Source of the DNA: CAJMNU01 sp905214855
Lineage (GTDB): Bacteria; Bacillota; Clostridia; Lachnospirales; Lachnospiraceae
Length of the DNA: 64,000 bases
Direction: 5' to 3'
Assembly: GCA_937890595.1 (NCBI GenBank)
Contig: CALADM010000024.1
Span: 18,571 to 82,570 of the forward strand
A program made the translations under genes and the position numbers. Below are positions 8,978 through 17,509 of this stretch, one piece after another (position 1 is the first letter of the stretch; every line of letters begins with the position of its first letter). The notes under the pieces were generated by a model. That model was not told the DNA's origin and made no database searches. It worked only from the letters and a program-made list of their open reading frames with translations.

Positions 8978-9447
8978 TTATCTCCCCTTCTTTCTCTGCC
9001 TTTCTATGATCACCTCAAGTAATTCCTTAAAATCATGCAGAGAAAGAAGCAGCAGATAATCCATTCCTGTTTTTGTTAGAAGAGAAACTTCCAATGCTAA
9101 TGCTTTTATCTTTTTCCCTGTCAGACCGACTAAATTCTTGTGTAAAAAAAACTTGAGATCATGTTCTTCATCCTGATCACATCTCTTGATTTCATGTTAT
9201 TTCCGTATTCCCATGGTTTATTGTTTATTTTTGCAACAACTAACAGGGCATACTGTTTTGTTAATTCTGGGTTCTGACCAGTATATCCCATAGCAATCAT
9301 TTGCTCATCGATCTGGCAGAGATCCTTTCCTGTTAAATCAAAAAGACCATTCAGATCAATCATCTCAACAGTCTCTCCTTCAAACTCATAAGAATCTAAC
9401 AATGTAATCTTCCAATTGTCACCCTTTTTGATCTTCTTTTCTTCCAT
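8978..9447 (-). CDS. tail assembly chaperone, long form (gpE-E' by -1 frameshift)
   Basis: Reading the 9447 frame to a run of eight T residues (minus strand, 9151-9144) and slipping back one base opens a second frame. It runs LHKNLVGLTGKK and continues for 55 codons to a TAA at 8978, 2 bases before the tape-measure ATG. The fusion is 156 aa. The extension is a plausible helical, Leu-rich protein ending ERQRKKGR and has no ATG of its own near the junction. P2 gpE/E' and lambda gpG/GT use the same arrangement to make a short and a long tail chaperone in a fixed ratio. The slippage itself is inferred from the sequence, not observed. Confidence 0.75.
9130..9447 (-). CDS. tail assembly chaperone, short form (gpE-like)
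   Basis: This is the zero-frame product, 105 aa, ending MISSFFYTRI at a TAG at 9130. The N-terminus has KIKKGDNWKITLLDSYEFEG followed by NGLFDLTGKDL, the pattern of small phage tail assembly chaperones that coat the tape measure during tail building. It lies between the tube gene and the tape measure gene, the invariant position of this gene. The stop codon falls only four residues after the T8 slippery run, so the short and long forms share 101 residues. Confidence 0.8.
   Translation of the reverse strand: MEEKKIKKGDNWKITLLDSYEFEGETVEMIDLNGLFDLTGKDLCQIDEQMIAMGYTGQNPELTKQYALLVVAKINNKPWEYGNNMKSRDVIRMKNMISSFFYTRI
9144..9151 (-). promoter_or_regulatory. T8 slippery run for -1 ribosomal frameshifting
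   Basis: On the minus strand the codons AGT TTT TTT TAC create eight consecutive T residues. A slip from TTT-TTT by one base back leads directly into the open E' frame. Homopolymer runs of this kind are known slippery sites in tail chaperone genes. I did not identify a convincing downstream pseudoknot by eye. Transcriptional slippage on the same run would give the same product. Confidence 0.65.
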
Positions 9448-9472
9448 GTTCTCTCCATTTCTTTTCCAGATC

Positions 9473-10009
9473 TTAACAATATTTTCTTGCCTTTTCCATC
9501 AGATCTTTTCCGTTTACAATATAGATGCCATTCCACTTGTCAATCTCAATCAATTTCTTTCCATCGATCTCAATCAAGATATACATGCACTCAATTGTAA
9601 CCGTTGCACTCATTCTGTCAGCCTGTTTCATCTGTCCTGGATTAAAGCTGATACATTTTCCTTTTTCTACTACCCTAAGACCCACATAATCTGTTGCTCC
9701 TGTTGATTTATTTTCAATCTGTAGGGATGCCCTCATTGTAATATCCTGTAAGGCCTCTGGATCCGTAAAATCAATCATGTTCGTATATAAATTGATAAAA
9801 GGAATAGTCTGTTTGATGGAGTCAAAATTTCCAATCACAGCAGCATCATAAGAACCGGGAATTCCAGCTCCATCAATTGTAACCGTTTTGTAAGGGATCT
9901 CTGGAAGAGTCACCTCATTAGCAATACCAATCTGTTTATTTCCATCTTTATACACATTAAAAAGATGGATCACCTGTGGGATAACCATATTATCTATGTT
10001 CACCATCAC
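9473..10009 (-). CDS. phage major tail tube protein (FII-like)
   Basis: The 178-aa protein matches the P2 FII tube family. It has an opening DNMVIPQVIHLFNVYKDG, a central IPGSYDAAVIGNFDSIKQT and a terminal stretch with the KLIEIDKWNGIYIVNGKDL pattern of family members. Tube subunits stack inside the contractile sheath to form the DNA channel. The gene overlaps the end of the sheath gene by 4 bases (ATGATGG/TGA arrangement), indicating coupled translation of sheath and tube. Length is normal for the family. Confidence 0.9.
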   Translation of the reverse strand: MMVNIDNMVIPQVIHLFNVYKDGNKQIGIANEVTLPEIPYKTVTIDGAGIPGSYDAAVIGNFDSIKQTIPFINLYTNMIDFTDPEALQDITMRASLQIENKSTGATDYVGLRVVEKGKCISFNPGQMKQADRMSATVTIECMYILIEIDGKKLIEIDKWNGIYIVNGKDLMEKARKYC

Positions 10010-11460
10010 TCACCTCCCGCACCAGAAAGTGCCTGTGCTAAGATATCCGGATCAAAGACAATCTTATTCAAAATATATTCTGTTGGGATCCAGAAAGCAA
10101 TTCTTGTCCGAAACGTCACATGACCATTCAGGATATCTTCTTTTGTATTTTCCTCTTCGTTATATGAAATCGTTCCTCCTGCAATATAACCTGCAGATGT
10201 CAGTCCATTGAGATACAGATTCTCACTATCAATCAGACTTTCAACAAGCCTTGCATTATATGGGCTATCCACTCTATTCTTATACTGAGTAATAAAATGT
10301 GCCTCATACCAGTTCATCATTCTTCTGCTAGTGATCCATCTGTCTTTTGAATCTGTATTCTGGGGATAGGCAGCAGTATTATTTCCCCAACTTCTCCATC
10401 CCCCATCATTGATCGCAGTTACAATCCCTGCTCCATTTAATGTAGCTGCTTGACTTGTATCCATATAAACTTCTGTTCCATCTGCAAGTAATGCTCCAGA
10501 AACATTCAAAAGCTCATTCGAAGGACTCTTGTATGGCTTGTCTCCATACTGTGCATCTGTATATGCAGCCATCGCTGACCACACAGCAGAATAATATGCT
10601 TTCTTTCCATTTACAGATAATAATGGCCATAATGCTACTGCATTTTCTGAATTAATACCATTTTCATCCTTCACTTTTTGTACATTTGTATATACTTTTG
10701 CGATTTCTGTATCCACATCAATTGCAGCAAATGTATGGAAAACTTCATTTACCTGTATCGTTTTTGCCTGCATCACAGCAGCAACCTCTGCTTTATGTGA
10801 CCATCCTGGAGCCAATATGATCCCAGGAACCAGCTGATATAATACATAAACCTGTCTTAAACATTCTAAACCGGTTTCCTTTCCGGTCTCTGCATTGTAA
10901 CCACCAATAATATCTGTTTCCGTTACAGTTTCAGGAGTCGTAGATTTTGATGAAATATTCACTTTTTCTACAGCTGCCGCTTTTCCTTCACTTAGAAAAT
11001 GAACGACTGGATATCCCTTTTCGTTTGATATCACATAATCTTCATTTTCCTTCAGAATCTCTTCTTCTTTCTTGATCACTACACTGTTTAATAATACATT
11101 TTTTTCTTCATAAACAGCCTGTAGATTATTCACAACAACTTCTTTACTCTCGTTTTCCTGCACATGTTTTTGTGGATCTAAGACATTCACAAAAATAACA
11201 GGTGAAATATTATAAACCTTAAAAGCCATATACATACTAGCACATGCAGGATAAGTATCCCAGTCATCGCTATATCCAAGAATTTCTGCTGCTTCCTCAA
11301 ACGTATTGATTTTTACAGGAATGTTTACTGCCTTATCTGGATTTTTGGCTAAATGAATTGGTGTGATCCCAAAAACCACCTGTACTCCAGATGTACCAGT
11401 CAATGGTGCTGTTACTGGTGTTTGGAGTTCTTCTACTTCAATTCCATGTTTATAGTCCAT
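10006..11460 (-). CDS. phage tail sheath protein (FI-like)
   Basis: This 484-aa protein is a contractile tail sheath. It has an N-terminal GIEVEELQTPVTAPLTGTSG segment, a variable middle domain, and a conserved C-terminal core with WRSWGNNTAAYP and MNWYEAHFITQYKNRV. These are the arms that lock neighbouring subunits and the tube. The presence of sheath plus tube and J/W/I genes shows a myovirus-type tail in spite of the lambda-like head genes upstream. The gene begins 68 bases after the stop of the next gene in the operon; a copy of the 21-bp palindrome occupies that gap. Confidence 0.93.
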   Translation of the reverse strand: MDYKHGIEVEELQTPVTAPLTGTSGVQVVFGITPIHLAKNPDKAVNIPVKINTFEEAAEILGYSDDWDTYPACASMYMAFKVYNISPVIFVNVLDPQKHVQENESKEVVVNNLQAVYEEKNVLLNSVVIKKEEEILKENEDYVISNEKGYPVVHFLSEGKAAAVEKVNISSKSTTPETVTETDIIGGYNAETGKETGLECLRQVYVLYQLVPGIILAPGWSHKAEVAAVMQAKTIQVNEVFHTFAAIDVDTEIAKVYTNVQKVKDENGINSENAVALWPLLSVNGKKAYYSAVWSAMAAYTDAQYGDKPYKSPSNELLNVSGALLADGTEVYMDTSQAATLNGAGIVTAINDGGWRSWGNNTAAYPQNTDSKDRWITSRRMMNWYEAHFITQYKNRVDSPYNARLVESLIDSENLYLNGLTSAGYIAGGTISYNEEENTKEDILNGHVTFRTRIAFWIPTEYILNKIVFDPDILAQALSGAGGE

Positions 11461-11489
11461 ATTTTCCTCCCACTTTTATTGGCAACTCA

Positions 11490-11516
11490 AAAATGTGTCC
11501 AAATTGGACACATTTT
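11490..11516. other. candidate parS site 1 (ATGTGTCC-N5-GGACACAT palindrome)
   Basis: The core spans 11493-11513 with the central five bases AAATT on the plus strand, and flanking A and T bases extend the symmetry to 27 bp. It lies in the gap between the sheath gene start and the upstream 79-aa gene, where no promoter is evident. It is one of six near-identical copies in the prophage, one of them between parA and parB. I read it as a ParB-binding centromere; a repressor operator is the alternative. Confidence 0.7.
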
Positions 11517-11528
11517 GAATTTTCCATT

Positions 11529-11768
11529 TTATCCTTTTGCTTTCTCATATAAGATCTGCATTCTTGATCCAGCAATCGAAAGCTCTTTTCTGGCTTCTGC
11601 TACTTTATTTAACGGAACAAGCAATTCAGCAAGTACCGGATTCTTTTTTATTTCTTCTCTTAATACAACTGGAATTCCATGATTAAAAACTGTTCCAAAT
11701 GTCACAATTCCTTTTTTATACGGACCCAGATACATTACAGTTTCACTTCTTCTATTACGAAAGTCCAT
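11529..11768 (-). CDS. small phage structural protein, unknown
   Basis: A 79-aa protein, MDFRNRRSETVMYLGPYKK at its start, with a helical C-terminus that includes LNKVAEARKELSIAG. I do not recognise a named family with certainty; proteins of this size just before the sheath gene are common in contractile phages (for example DUF2635-type proteins near Mu sheath genes). It overlaps the upstream 181-aa gene by 14 bases, which supports it being real and co-translated. The function is probably in head-tail joining or tail assembly. Confidence 0.7.
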   Translation of the reverse strand: MDFRNRRSETVMYLGPYKKGIVTFGTVFNHGIPVVLREEIKKNPVLAELLVPLNKVAEARKELSIAGSRMQILYEKAKG

Positions 11769-12300
11769 ATAGATCCTCCCTCATAAATCCTTGGAATTTA
11801 AATTTTGTCGCAATTGCTCCGAAAAAGTAAGGATACGTATCTTCTTCCTGCAACTGCCATTCAAATGCCCCCTGACACACATACTTTTTATCTAATATAG
11901 GATTTGTTGCAAACCGTTCATATACTCTCTGGATCAGATTGACAATCTCTACATGCCCCTGATTGTCAGATTCTTTATTATAAATCCCAAAACAAATCAC
12001 AATACCGATTTCTTGTGGCTCATTAACTCCTGTTATATGACCTCCATCAATCTTAACAAGACACCATGGGCATTGAAAAACTGCTGCTTCCTCTTCTCCG
12101 TCTACATACTCAATCGTCTCATACATATCTTCTTCTGTATGCTTTTTACTAGGAACGGGAAGAGACTGTCCAAATACATGCAGTCGTGCCAGCTCTTCAC
12201 TTTGTGGCTGTTGGAACAACATATCCTTTGTAATCTCTTCAAGTTCCTTTTTTAAAGCCTGCTGACAAAAAATAGGGCTTTGGGTTCTACTTTTTTCCAT
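11755..12300 (-). CDS. phage tail terminator-like protein
   Basis: This 181-aa protein lies between the gpZ-like tail completion protein and the sheath gene, the usual place of the tail terminator or neck protein. It has an acidic, helical N-terminus and a beta-rich C-terminal half with IGIVICFGIYNKES and VNLIQRVYERFATNP, resembling the alpha-beta fold of tail terminators such as Mu gp37 or lambda gpU. I assign it by position and general pattern only, not by a diagnostic motif. It overlaps the next gene downstream by 14 bases and lies 1 base after the upstream gene. Confidence 0.55.
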   Translation of the reverse strand: MEKSRTQSPIFCQQALKKELEEITKDMLFQQPQSEELARLHVFGQSLPVPSKKHTEEDMYETIEYVDGEEEAAVFQCPWCLVKIDGGHITGVNEPQEIGIVICFGIYNKESDNQGHVEIVNLIQRVYERFATNPILDKKYVCQGAFEWQLQEEDTYPYFFGAIATKFKFQGFMREDLYGLS

Positions 12301-12301
12301 C

Positions 12302-12940
12302 TCATTCTCCTAATGCTTTTGTCATAACCTGATGTACCTGTTGTAATAACATATCTTGCAAATCTTCATGTATAGCTCCATACACTCTGTCTCCACCAAC
12401 CATAACTGCATGAGATGGAGAGAACCATTGTCTCAATTTCTCATAATGCGGTTTTATTGGTTTAGAACGATATTGATCAGCATTAACCTCTGGTATTCTG
12501 CTTACAACTGCTATATGTCCACTTTTAAATTTAACAACAAAAGCTTCATTTAAAGTTTTTGGAGTTCCACTTAATACATTGCCTTTTATTGTCTTCTTTC
12601 TTCTCTTTCCATCTTTTCTATAAGCAGTTCTGCTTACAGTAAGATTAGATACATGAAAATCTTTTATTTCATGCACAGGAGAATGAAATTCTATTATTGC
12701 ATCTGGTGTATGAGCCGTTCCCTTTTTGATGAAAGATGAATTCAATATATTACGTTTTTGAGCAGCTTTTCCTGCATATTCTTTTGATGCCTTTTCAGCA
12801 AGAGCTTGTTGTACCTGTTTTGCCGTATTATTAACAGCTGTTTTTAAAACACCACTAGCTGTCTTCCCATAAACTTTAGACATCCTGTTCTCTAAATCTT
12901 GAATTACTTCCTCAGGAACTCCAATATATAATTTCATCAT
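12302..12940 (-). CDS. minor tail protein Z-like (tail completion)
   Basis: The 212-aa protein is rich in basic residues and has the order expected of lambda gpZ-type proteins: a helical N-terminus (GKTASGVLKTAVNNTAKQVQ), a basic centre with YRKDGKRRKKTIKG, and a C-terminal helix. gpZ joins the tail terminator to the head connector. It overlaps the stop of the gpFII-like gene (TGA within ATGATG), a coupling signal. In lambda the gene follows FII, as here. The family call is based on pattern and order. Confidence 0.7.
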   Translation of the reverse strand: MMKLYIGVPEEVIQDLENRMSKVYGKTASGVLKTAVNNTAKQVQQALAEKASKEYAGKAAQKRNILNSSFIKKGTAHTPDAIIEFHSPVHEIKDFHVSNLTVSRTAYRKDGKRRKKTIKGNVLSGTPKTLNEAFVVKFKSGHIAVVSRIPEVNADQYRSKPIKPHYEKLRQWFSPSHAVMVGGDRVYGAIHEDLQDMLLQQVHQVMTKALGE

Positions 12941-13266
12941 GATCTGATCGCTCCTAATGTAATAGAATAGATACCTCCTTCATCAATAGCATCTATAACA
13001 CGATACATTCCCCTATCCAATTTCAGACTCCGTCCAACTGCTGGCAACAATCCAAAATCTGTTCTTGCCACATACATCAAGATCTGCTTCTCAAACACCC
13101 CATCAATTCTTCCTTTTTCTATCTGTTTCTTAGAACGCTCTACCACTTCCAAACCATCAACGATGACTACCATTTCTTTTCCGTCAACAACATGGACCTC
13201 TCCAAATTCATCAAGATTAAGGAATACATTTTTGATATCTTGAAAAGCTGCTTCTTTAAACCCCAT
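12937..13266 (-). CDS. head-tail joining protein, gpFII-like
   Basis: This small (109 aa) protein has the beta-barrel pattern of lambda gpFII head-tail connectors: FGEVHVVDGKEMVVIVDG early, a loop, then KLDRGMYRVIDAIDEGGIYSI. Its position between the DUF2190 cement protein and the gpZ-like gene is the lambda FII position. I prefer the ATG at 13266; a GTG two codons earlier is in frame. A TAG stop of the upstream gene lies 8 bases before it. Confidence 0.7.
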   Translation of the reverse strand: MGFKEAAFQDIKNVFLNLDEFGEVHVVDGKEMVVIVDGLEVVERSKKQIEKGRIDGVFEKQILMYVARTDFGLLPAVGRSLKLDRGMYRVIDAIDEGGIYSITLGAIRS

Positions 13267-13274
13267 AAGCACAC

Positions 13275-13595
13275 CTATCCCAACAGTTTCACTTTTACGG
13301 TAGCTGCATCTGCCACTGCTGCTTCGATCGCATATCCCATCACTGTTCCTGCAGCTTTGTCAATTCCTTCCTCTGTATAAGCAATGTCATCACCAGCATT
13401 AATTGCTACTCCTGCTTTTTTCTGAATCTCAAAAACACCTACCATATGGAGACTTCCAGTTTCTCCAGGATAAATATCCCCTCCAGCAACTCCAATGTGC
13501 TTCCCTAAAACTACTACTGTATCTGCTTCGATCTTTTCTTCTGTAGTGTTTTTATAATCCAGCGCTTCTCCACGCTGCCAATATGCTGCCTTCAT
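13275..13595 (-). CDS. DUF2190 capsid cement / decoration protein
   Basis: At 106 aa this protein is a clear member of the DUF2190 family. It has an opening AAYWQRGEALDYKNTT, the alternating IEADTVVVLGKHIGVAGGD segment, and a closing beta-strand run with ATVKVKLLG. DUF2190 proteins bind the outside of HK97-fold capsids and stabilise them. It is preceded by a good AGGAGG sequence. It follows the capsid gene with a 54-base gap that contains a copy of the 21-bp palindrome. Confidence 0.85.
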   Translation of the reverse strand: MKAAYWQRGEALDYKNTTEEKIEADTVVVLGKHIGVAGGDIYPGETGSLHMVGVFEIQKKAGVAINAGDDIAYTEEGIDKAAGTVMGYAIEAAVADAATVKVKLLG

Positions 13596-13621
13596 TTTTG
13601 CCTCCTGTTCTTTCTTACCAA

Positions 13622-13646
13622 AAATGTGTCCAAATTGGACACATTT
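13622..13646. other. candidate parS site 2
   Basis: The 21-bp core is at 13624-13644, with the AAATT centre on the plus strand as in site 1 and opposite to sites 3-6. It lies between the capsid and cement genes, inside an operon of structural genes, with no recognisable promoter nearby. A position deep in the late operon argues for a structural DNA role such as partition rather than a simple operator. Confidence 0.7.
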
Positions 13647-13649
13647 ACA

Positions 13650-15137
13650 TTATGCTAATTCAACTGTCTTAACTTCCACGCCTGGATTCTTAATTGCGCC
13701 TCTGTAGTCTAAAACAGTAATTCCCCAATCTCCATAAACATCCCAAATAAAACCTAACTGCCCTGGTTTTTCTGAGCGTCTGATATTAGGAATCTCCTGT
13801 CCGTTCAGATAATCCACCTGAATAAAGTCTACATCTCCTCTATCCCCAATCATAAACCATGGGATAGCTCCATCTGTGATCTGTGCATTTAATGTTGCAT
13901 CTTCAACTACTTCGATCGCATCCCGATACTGATATAAAGGATTCACCATACCAGAAGCGGACACAGTAGGAGAATTAAATAAGGTATAGACTTCAAATTT
14001 ATATCCTAATGGTACAACCATGGTAGCAGGGCGAATAATAATTGCTTTTTCTGTACCATCTATTTTTTCTTTATGACCTCCTAACGCCAAGATCATAGAC
14101 TGCACTGCCTCACGGGTAATACCAGTTCCTGTCTTCAAGAGATTCTTATGATCTGAAGAAAACAAATTCTTGTCATCATAAACTTTAGGATTGCCCGTTA
14201 AAATCTTGTATACCTGAGAGTTGATCGTAGTCCTTGCAGCTCTCGCAGCTCTTGCCGGCATTGTTGTGATCACACCCATATCATCATTGATAAACGCCTG
14301 TCTTGACATTGTAAACTGACGACCATAGGTTTTCAGCTGTCTCTGTGGCAATTTCTTATCATTAAATGTCGTTGCTTTTAACTCTCCACCTTCAGGAACT
14401 TCTAAGAACTCACCAAATCCACCCTGGACATAATAATTATCTGCTTTCTTGAAATCAGTCAAAGTTCCCTTTGTTGTAAACCTGTCAAATGTAACAGGTG
14501 CTGTTTCATGTCCTTCTTTATATGCTTTACGGACAACATTATCCATAATTGCTGGGAAAGAAGCAGTTGGATTAAAATAAGAGCGTTCAACCAGACAGTT
14601 AAACAGCTCATCCACACTCATCATATAGTAATTTCTTTCCTGTTCTTTGTTTTCTTCTGCCAAACACTGAGCAGCAATCATCCGCAAGGATGCTCCACGA
14701 TACTCTTCCGCTCCCTGTGCTGGTGTTTTCACACCAATATTATTTCTTAATAGGATTCCATCTGTAATAGCATCACGTCTTTTATCTTCAGCATCCCGTA
14801 TTACATTCGCATTGACAGGACCTCTTGTATCAGCAAGTCTCTGTAAAATCTTCTCCCGAACCTGATCAATTGTATCTCCTCTGGAAATATACTCATCTGC
14901 TTCTATTCCAAATTGTCTACACAATGCTGAAATTTCCAAAATCCTGCTTCTTTCTGCTATTTCAGGAGATTCTCCATTCCCAGATCCATTTCTTTCTACC
15001 ACTTCATCAATCTGTCTTTGAAGAGAATCAAACTCCTGCTGTTCTTCTTCTGTAAGCTCTCTTCTTTCTGCTCTTGCTGTTTCTACCAGCTGGCGCTGTC
15101 TTGCAATCATTTCCTGTAAATTCATGACTTTAACCAT
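13650..15137 (-). CDS. HK97-fold major capsid protein
   Basis: This 495-aa protein has an N-terminal coiled-coil delta domain (RQRQLVETARAERREL then EEEQQEFDSLQRQI) as expected of HK97-type capsid precursors that carry their own scaffold. The long C-terminal shell domain follows, with RAARAARTTINSQVYKIL and YTLFNSPTVSASGM. The S78 protease encoded upstream would remove the delta domain during maturation. The start is ATG at 15137 or, with better spacing to the AAAGGA sequence, at 15125. The capsid type matches the protease, so the two were probably inherited together. Confidence 0.88.
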   Translation of the reverse strand: MVKVMNLQEMIARQRQLVETARAERRELTEEEQQEFDSLQRQIDEVVERNGSGNGESPEIAERSRILEISALCRQFGIEADEYISRGDTIDQVREKILQRLADTRGPVNANVIRDAEDKRRDAITDGILLRNNIGVKTPAQGAEEYRGASLRMIAAQCLAEENKEQERNYYMMSVDELFNCLVERSYFNPTASFPAIMDNVVRKAYKEGHETAPVTFDRFTTKGTLTDFKKADNYYVQGGFGEFLEVPEGGELKATTFNDKKLPQRQLKTYGRQFTMSRQAFINDDMGVITTMPARAARAARTTINSQVYKILTGNPKVYDDKNLFSSDHKNLLKTGTGITREAVQSMILALGGHKEKIDGTEKAIIIRPATMVVPLGYKFEVYTLFNSPTVSASGMVNPLYQYRDAIEVVEDATLNAQITDGAIPWFMIGDRGDVDFIQVDYLNGQEIPNIRRSEKPGQLGFIWDVYGDWGITVLDYRGAIKNPGVEVKTVELA

Positions 15138-15149
15138 TCCTTTCCCTAA

Positions 15150-15380
15150 TTAAACAAAAATTTTTGCCTCTTTTAATTTGTCGATCAATGCATTAAAATC
15201 TTCCTGCGTAGGTGCTTCTGTGAGCTTTTCTGGAGATGCTACCTGTTGATAGGAAGTTTCTTTTTCCTTCTCATGCTCATGGATCAAAAGACAAATATCC
15301 TCCAAAGTATCTGGAATTTCATTGGTATCTTTTCCAGTCAGATCAGCTGCTATGTGTTTCATTATTTGTTCCAGTATCAA
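15150..15380 (-). CDS. small phage head-module protein, unknown
   Basis: A 76-aa acidic, helical protein between the protease and the capsid gene. The likely start is a TTG at 15380, 8 bases after an AGGAGG sequence; a GTG at 15389 overlaps that sequence and is less likely. It includes TGKDTNEIPDTLEDICLL and ends LIDKLKEAKIFV. I do not recognise the family. Its place in the operon suggests a scaffold accessory or head protein. It is 12 bases from the capsid gene and overlaps the end of the protease only marginally or not at all depending on start. Confidence 0.6.
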   Translation of the reverse strand: MILEQIMKHIAADLTGKDTNEIPDTLEDICLLIHEHEKEKETSYQQVASPEKLTEAPTQEDFNALIDKLKEAKIFV

Positions 15381-15385
15381 CTTTT

Positions 15386-16033
15386 TCACCTCCTATCAAC
15401 TTCTAAGCTTCGCATTTGATTTTTATTCATAAGAATCATTTTTTCAAAAACATCTACCGTTCTCATATTAAATCCACTTTCTCTGCTACGTCCCACTCCT
15501 ACCGTTGGATCTGCTGGAACAGGAGCAATACTTACTTCCAGTGGAGTCCATTTTTTTGCTATATAGCAAGGACCTGTAAAACGTCCATCACTTGACTTTT
15601 TCCCTGGCTTCACTTCCTCCCATACATCTACCGTATATCCGACAGATACCGTTTTGAGCGTCCCGCTATCCACTTTTTGTCTGATAATCTCACTCTCTTC
15701 ATCCTCATCAAACACTACGATTGATTTACCCTTTCCATTCTCAATCCATGCTTTTTCTACCTTTCCTAAAACTTTATTTGTATTATGATTAAAAAGAAGA
15801 ACGCCTATTGAATTTAAGCGTTCTAATTGTATACATCCTTCTGTATGATCCAGAATTTCTGTACCATACCAGCGGTCATATGGTTCTTCAGATGAAAATG
15901 AAAGTTCAAATCTTCTTTCATTATCATCCTCTGTACTCCTAATCTCAGCGGTTTGATAATATCGTACTGTTTCAAAATCATTCTGCCCATCAGGATTTCT
16001 TCTCATTGGTCTTTTATTGTTCGTCTGTGCCAT
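15386..16033 (-). CDS. HK97 family prohead protease (peptidase S78)
   Basis: This is a serine protease that cleaves capsid precursor and scaffold during head maturation. The S78 signatures are visible: GVLLFNHNTNKVLGKV with the catalytic His, TLKTVSVGYTVDV with the nucleophilic Ser, and PLEVSIAPVPADPTVGV closing the core. The ATG at 16033 overlaps the portal gene end by 20 bases; longer in-frame starts reach 16072 (TTG). The C-terminal 30 residues are basic and probably not part of the catalytic fold. A lambda-like terminase and portal with an S78 protease instead of the ClpP-like gpC is a mosaic feature. Confidence 0.88.
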   Translation of the reverse strand: MAQTNNKRPMRRNPDGQNDFETVRYYQTAEIRSTEDDNERRFELSFSSEEPYDRWYGTEILDHTEGCIQLERLNSIGVLLFNHNTNKVLGKVEKAWIENGKGKSIVVFDEDEESEIIRQKVDSGTLKTVSVGYTVDVWEEVKPGKKSSDGRFTGPCYIAKKWTPLEVSIAPVPADPTVGVGRSRESGFNMRTVDVFEKMILMNKNQMRSLEVDRR

Positions 16034-17507
16034 CTTCTTTTCCCTCATCTCCTTTTCCTGATCCATAAACAATGGACACTAAGTTTACTCCTCTGTCAGC
16101 AGCGTAGTTTTGTGCTTCTGCCATTTCATCAATCACTTTCTTCCAATCCCGTCCATTTTCAGCACAAATCTGCTGGAATGTCTTTTGTCCTGTTTGCAAT
16201 GCTATTTTATTTGCATTTGCTTCTTTATATGGATCAATCCACCGCTTAGGCTTAATCACCCATTCATGCGACAAATACACTTCCTTTTCTGTCCAGAAGT
16301 TTTTGGGAGAGATAATCCCCTTCAGCCAGCAGGATATCACAAATGTTTCATATACTTCATTCAAAAAGGCTTCAATTAATGTCTCTTTTTCTTCCTCATA
16401 GGTTAAATCGTCTTCAATCATTGCCTGCCTTGCTGAAGCATAATTTGTTTCTGACATATCCCTGCTTGTCCCCTCATAAGAAAGCCCAGCTGAAGCAGAG
16501 ATCATTCTCTGTTGTGTTTTGATAAAACTTGTAGCATCACTTCCCTGACCTGCTGGATTCAGCATTTGTGCCTCATCCCCCATATTCATTTCCATGATCA
16601 TCCCAGGAACGATTCTTTTTTCAGCATAACTCACTTCACCATTACCTTGTCTTCCAGAACGTCCAACCCCTGACGGATTCGCTTTTTTTATAAAAACTGC
16701 CAGACATGCTGCAATCTTTTCTTTTATTGTGACAGCTGACATGAACTCATTCATATCTTTCACCCGTGTCAATATCGGTGCCACATCTGACATTTCTCTT
16801 ATCTGGGATGGTCTTTTTTTAGAATAATAAAATGCTACATCTTTTGCTGGTATATATACAGAATCCATCTGTGTATATCCATCAATAGAATATTGCCGAA
16901 TCCAGTAACCTTCAGGACGGTTAAACGGATTGTACTCAATTCCTCCAACTACTTTATTTTCTGATTTTTTAGGCTTGATCTGTGTAGTATCCAACTCATC
17001 AACTTCCAGTATCTGTAATTGAAACGGAAGAATCCCCTGATTTGTGTATCTTTTTACAACAAGTACACCACCATCCACAATCTTTCTCTCTATACACATG
17101 CGTACAATCTGCGAAAAAGATTGTGTCCCTGTAACATCACAATTTCTTCCACGACACCAATATTTCCAATATTTTTCAAGGGTTTCATCCAATTCCGGAT
17201 CTCCTGTTGTAACCCTAACCTGCAGACTGCTTCCGATCACATTTCTTCTGAAAGCACGGATAATAGAATTCATTACATCAGAATTTCTTTCCAGATCCCT
17301 CGCCCTTGCACGTACTGTGTCCCTTTCATAACGATCCGTTATCTCAGCAGAAAAATTCTGTATATTCCATCTTTCCTGCAAACGTCCACTGTCGCTCGCA
17401 TCATAATTCCCCCGCTGCATCTCATACTGCATCCGCCATTTATTTCTTTCTGTACCTGCTCTGGGGTTTATAAATCCAACGATTTTGTCAATGAAATTCT
17501 GCCTCAT
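16014..17507 (-). CDS. phage portal protein, lambda gpB family
   Basis: The 497-aa portal forms the dodecameric DNA entry ring of the head. Family features are the N-terminal RGNYDASDSGRLQ, the conserved RARDLERNSDVMNSIIRAF shortly after residue 60, and QQRMISASAGLSYE with SARQAMIEDD near residue 340. These are typical of lambda-type (gpB) portals. It starts 2 bases after gpW and its end overlaps the protease gene, the usual W-B-C order. The highly acidic C-terminus (GKGDEGKEDGTDEQ) is normal for portals. Confidence 0.92.
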   Translation of the reverse strand: MRQNFIDKIVGFINPRAGTERNKWRMQYEMQRGNYDASDSGRLQERWNIQNFSAEITDRYERDTVRARARDLERNSDVMNSIIRAFRRNVIGSSLQVRVTTGDPELDETLEKYWKYWCRGRNCDVTGTQSFSQIVRMCIERKIVDGGVLVVKRYTNQGILPFQLQILEVDELDTTQIKPKKSENKVVGGIEYNPFNRPEGYWIRQYSIDGYTQMDSVYIPAKDVAFYYSKKRPSQIREMSDVAPILTRVKDMNEFMSAVTIKEKIAACLAVFIKKANPSGVGRSGRQGNGEVSYAEKRIVPGMIMEMNMGDEAQMLNPAGQGSDATSFIKTQQRMISASAGLSYEGTSRDMSETNYASARQAMIEDDLTYEEEKETLIEAFLNEVYETFVISCWLKGIISPKNFWTEKEVYLSHEWVIKPKRWIDPYKEANANKIALQTGQKTFQQICAENGRDWKKVIDEMAEAQNYAADRGVNLVSIVYGSGKGDEGKEDGTDEQ

Positions 17508-17509
17508 CG

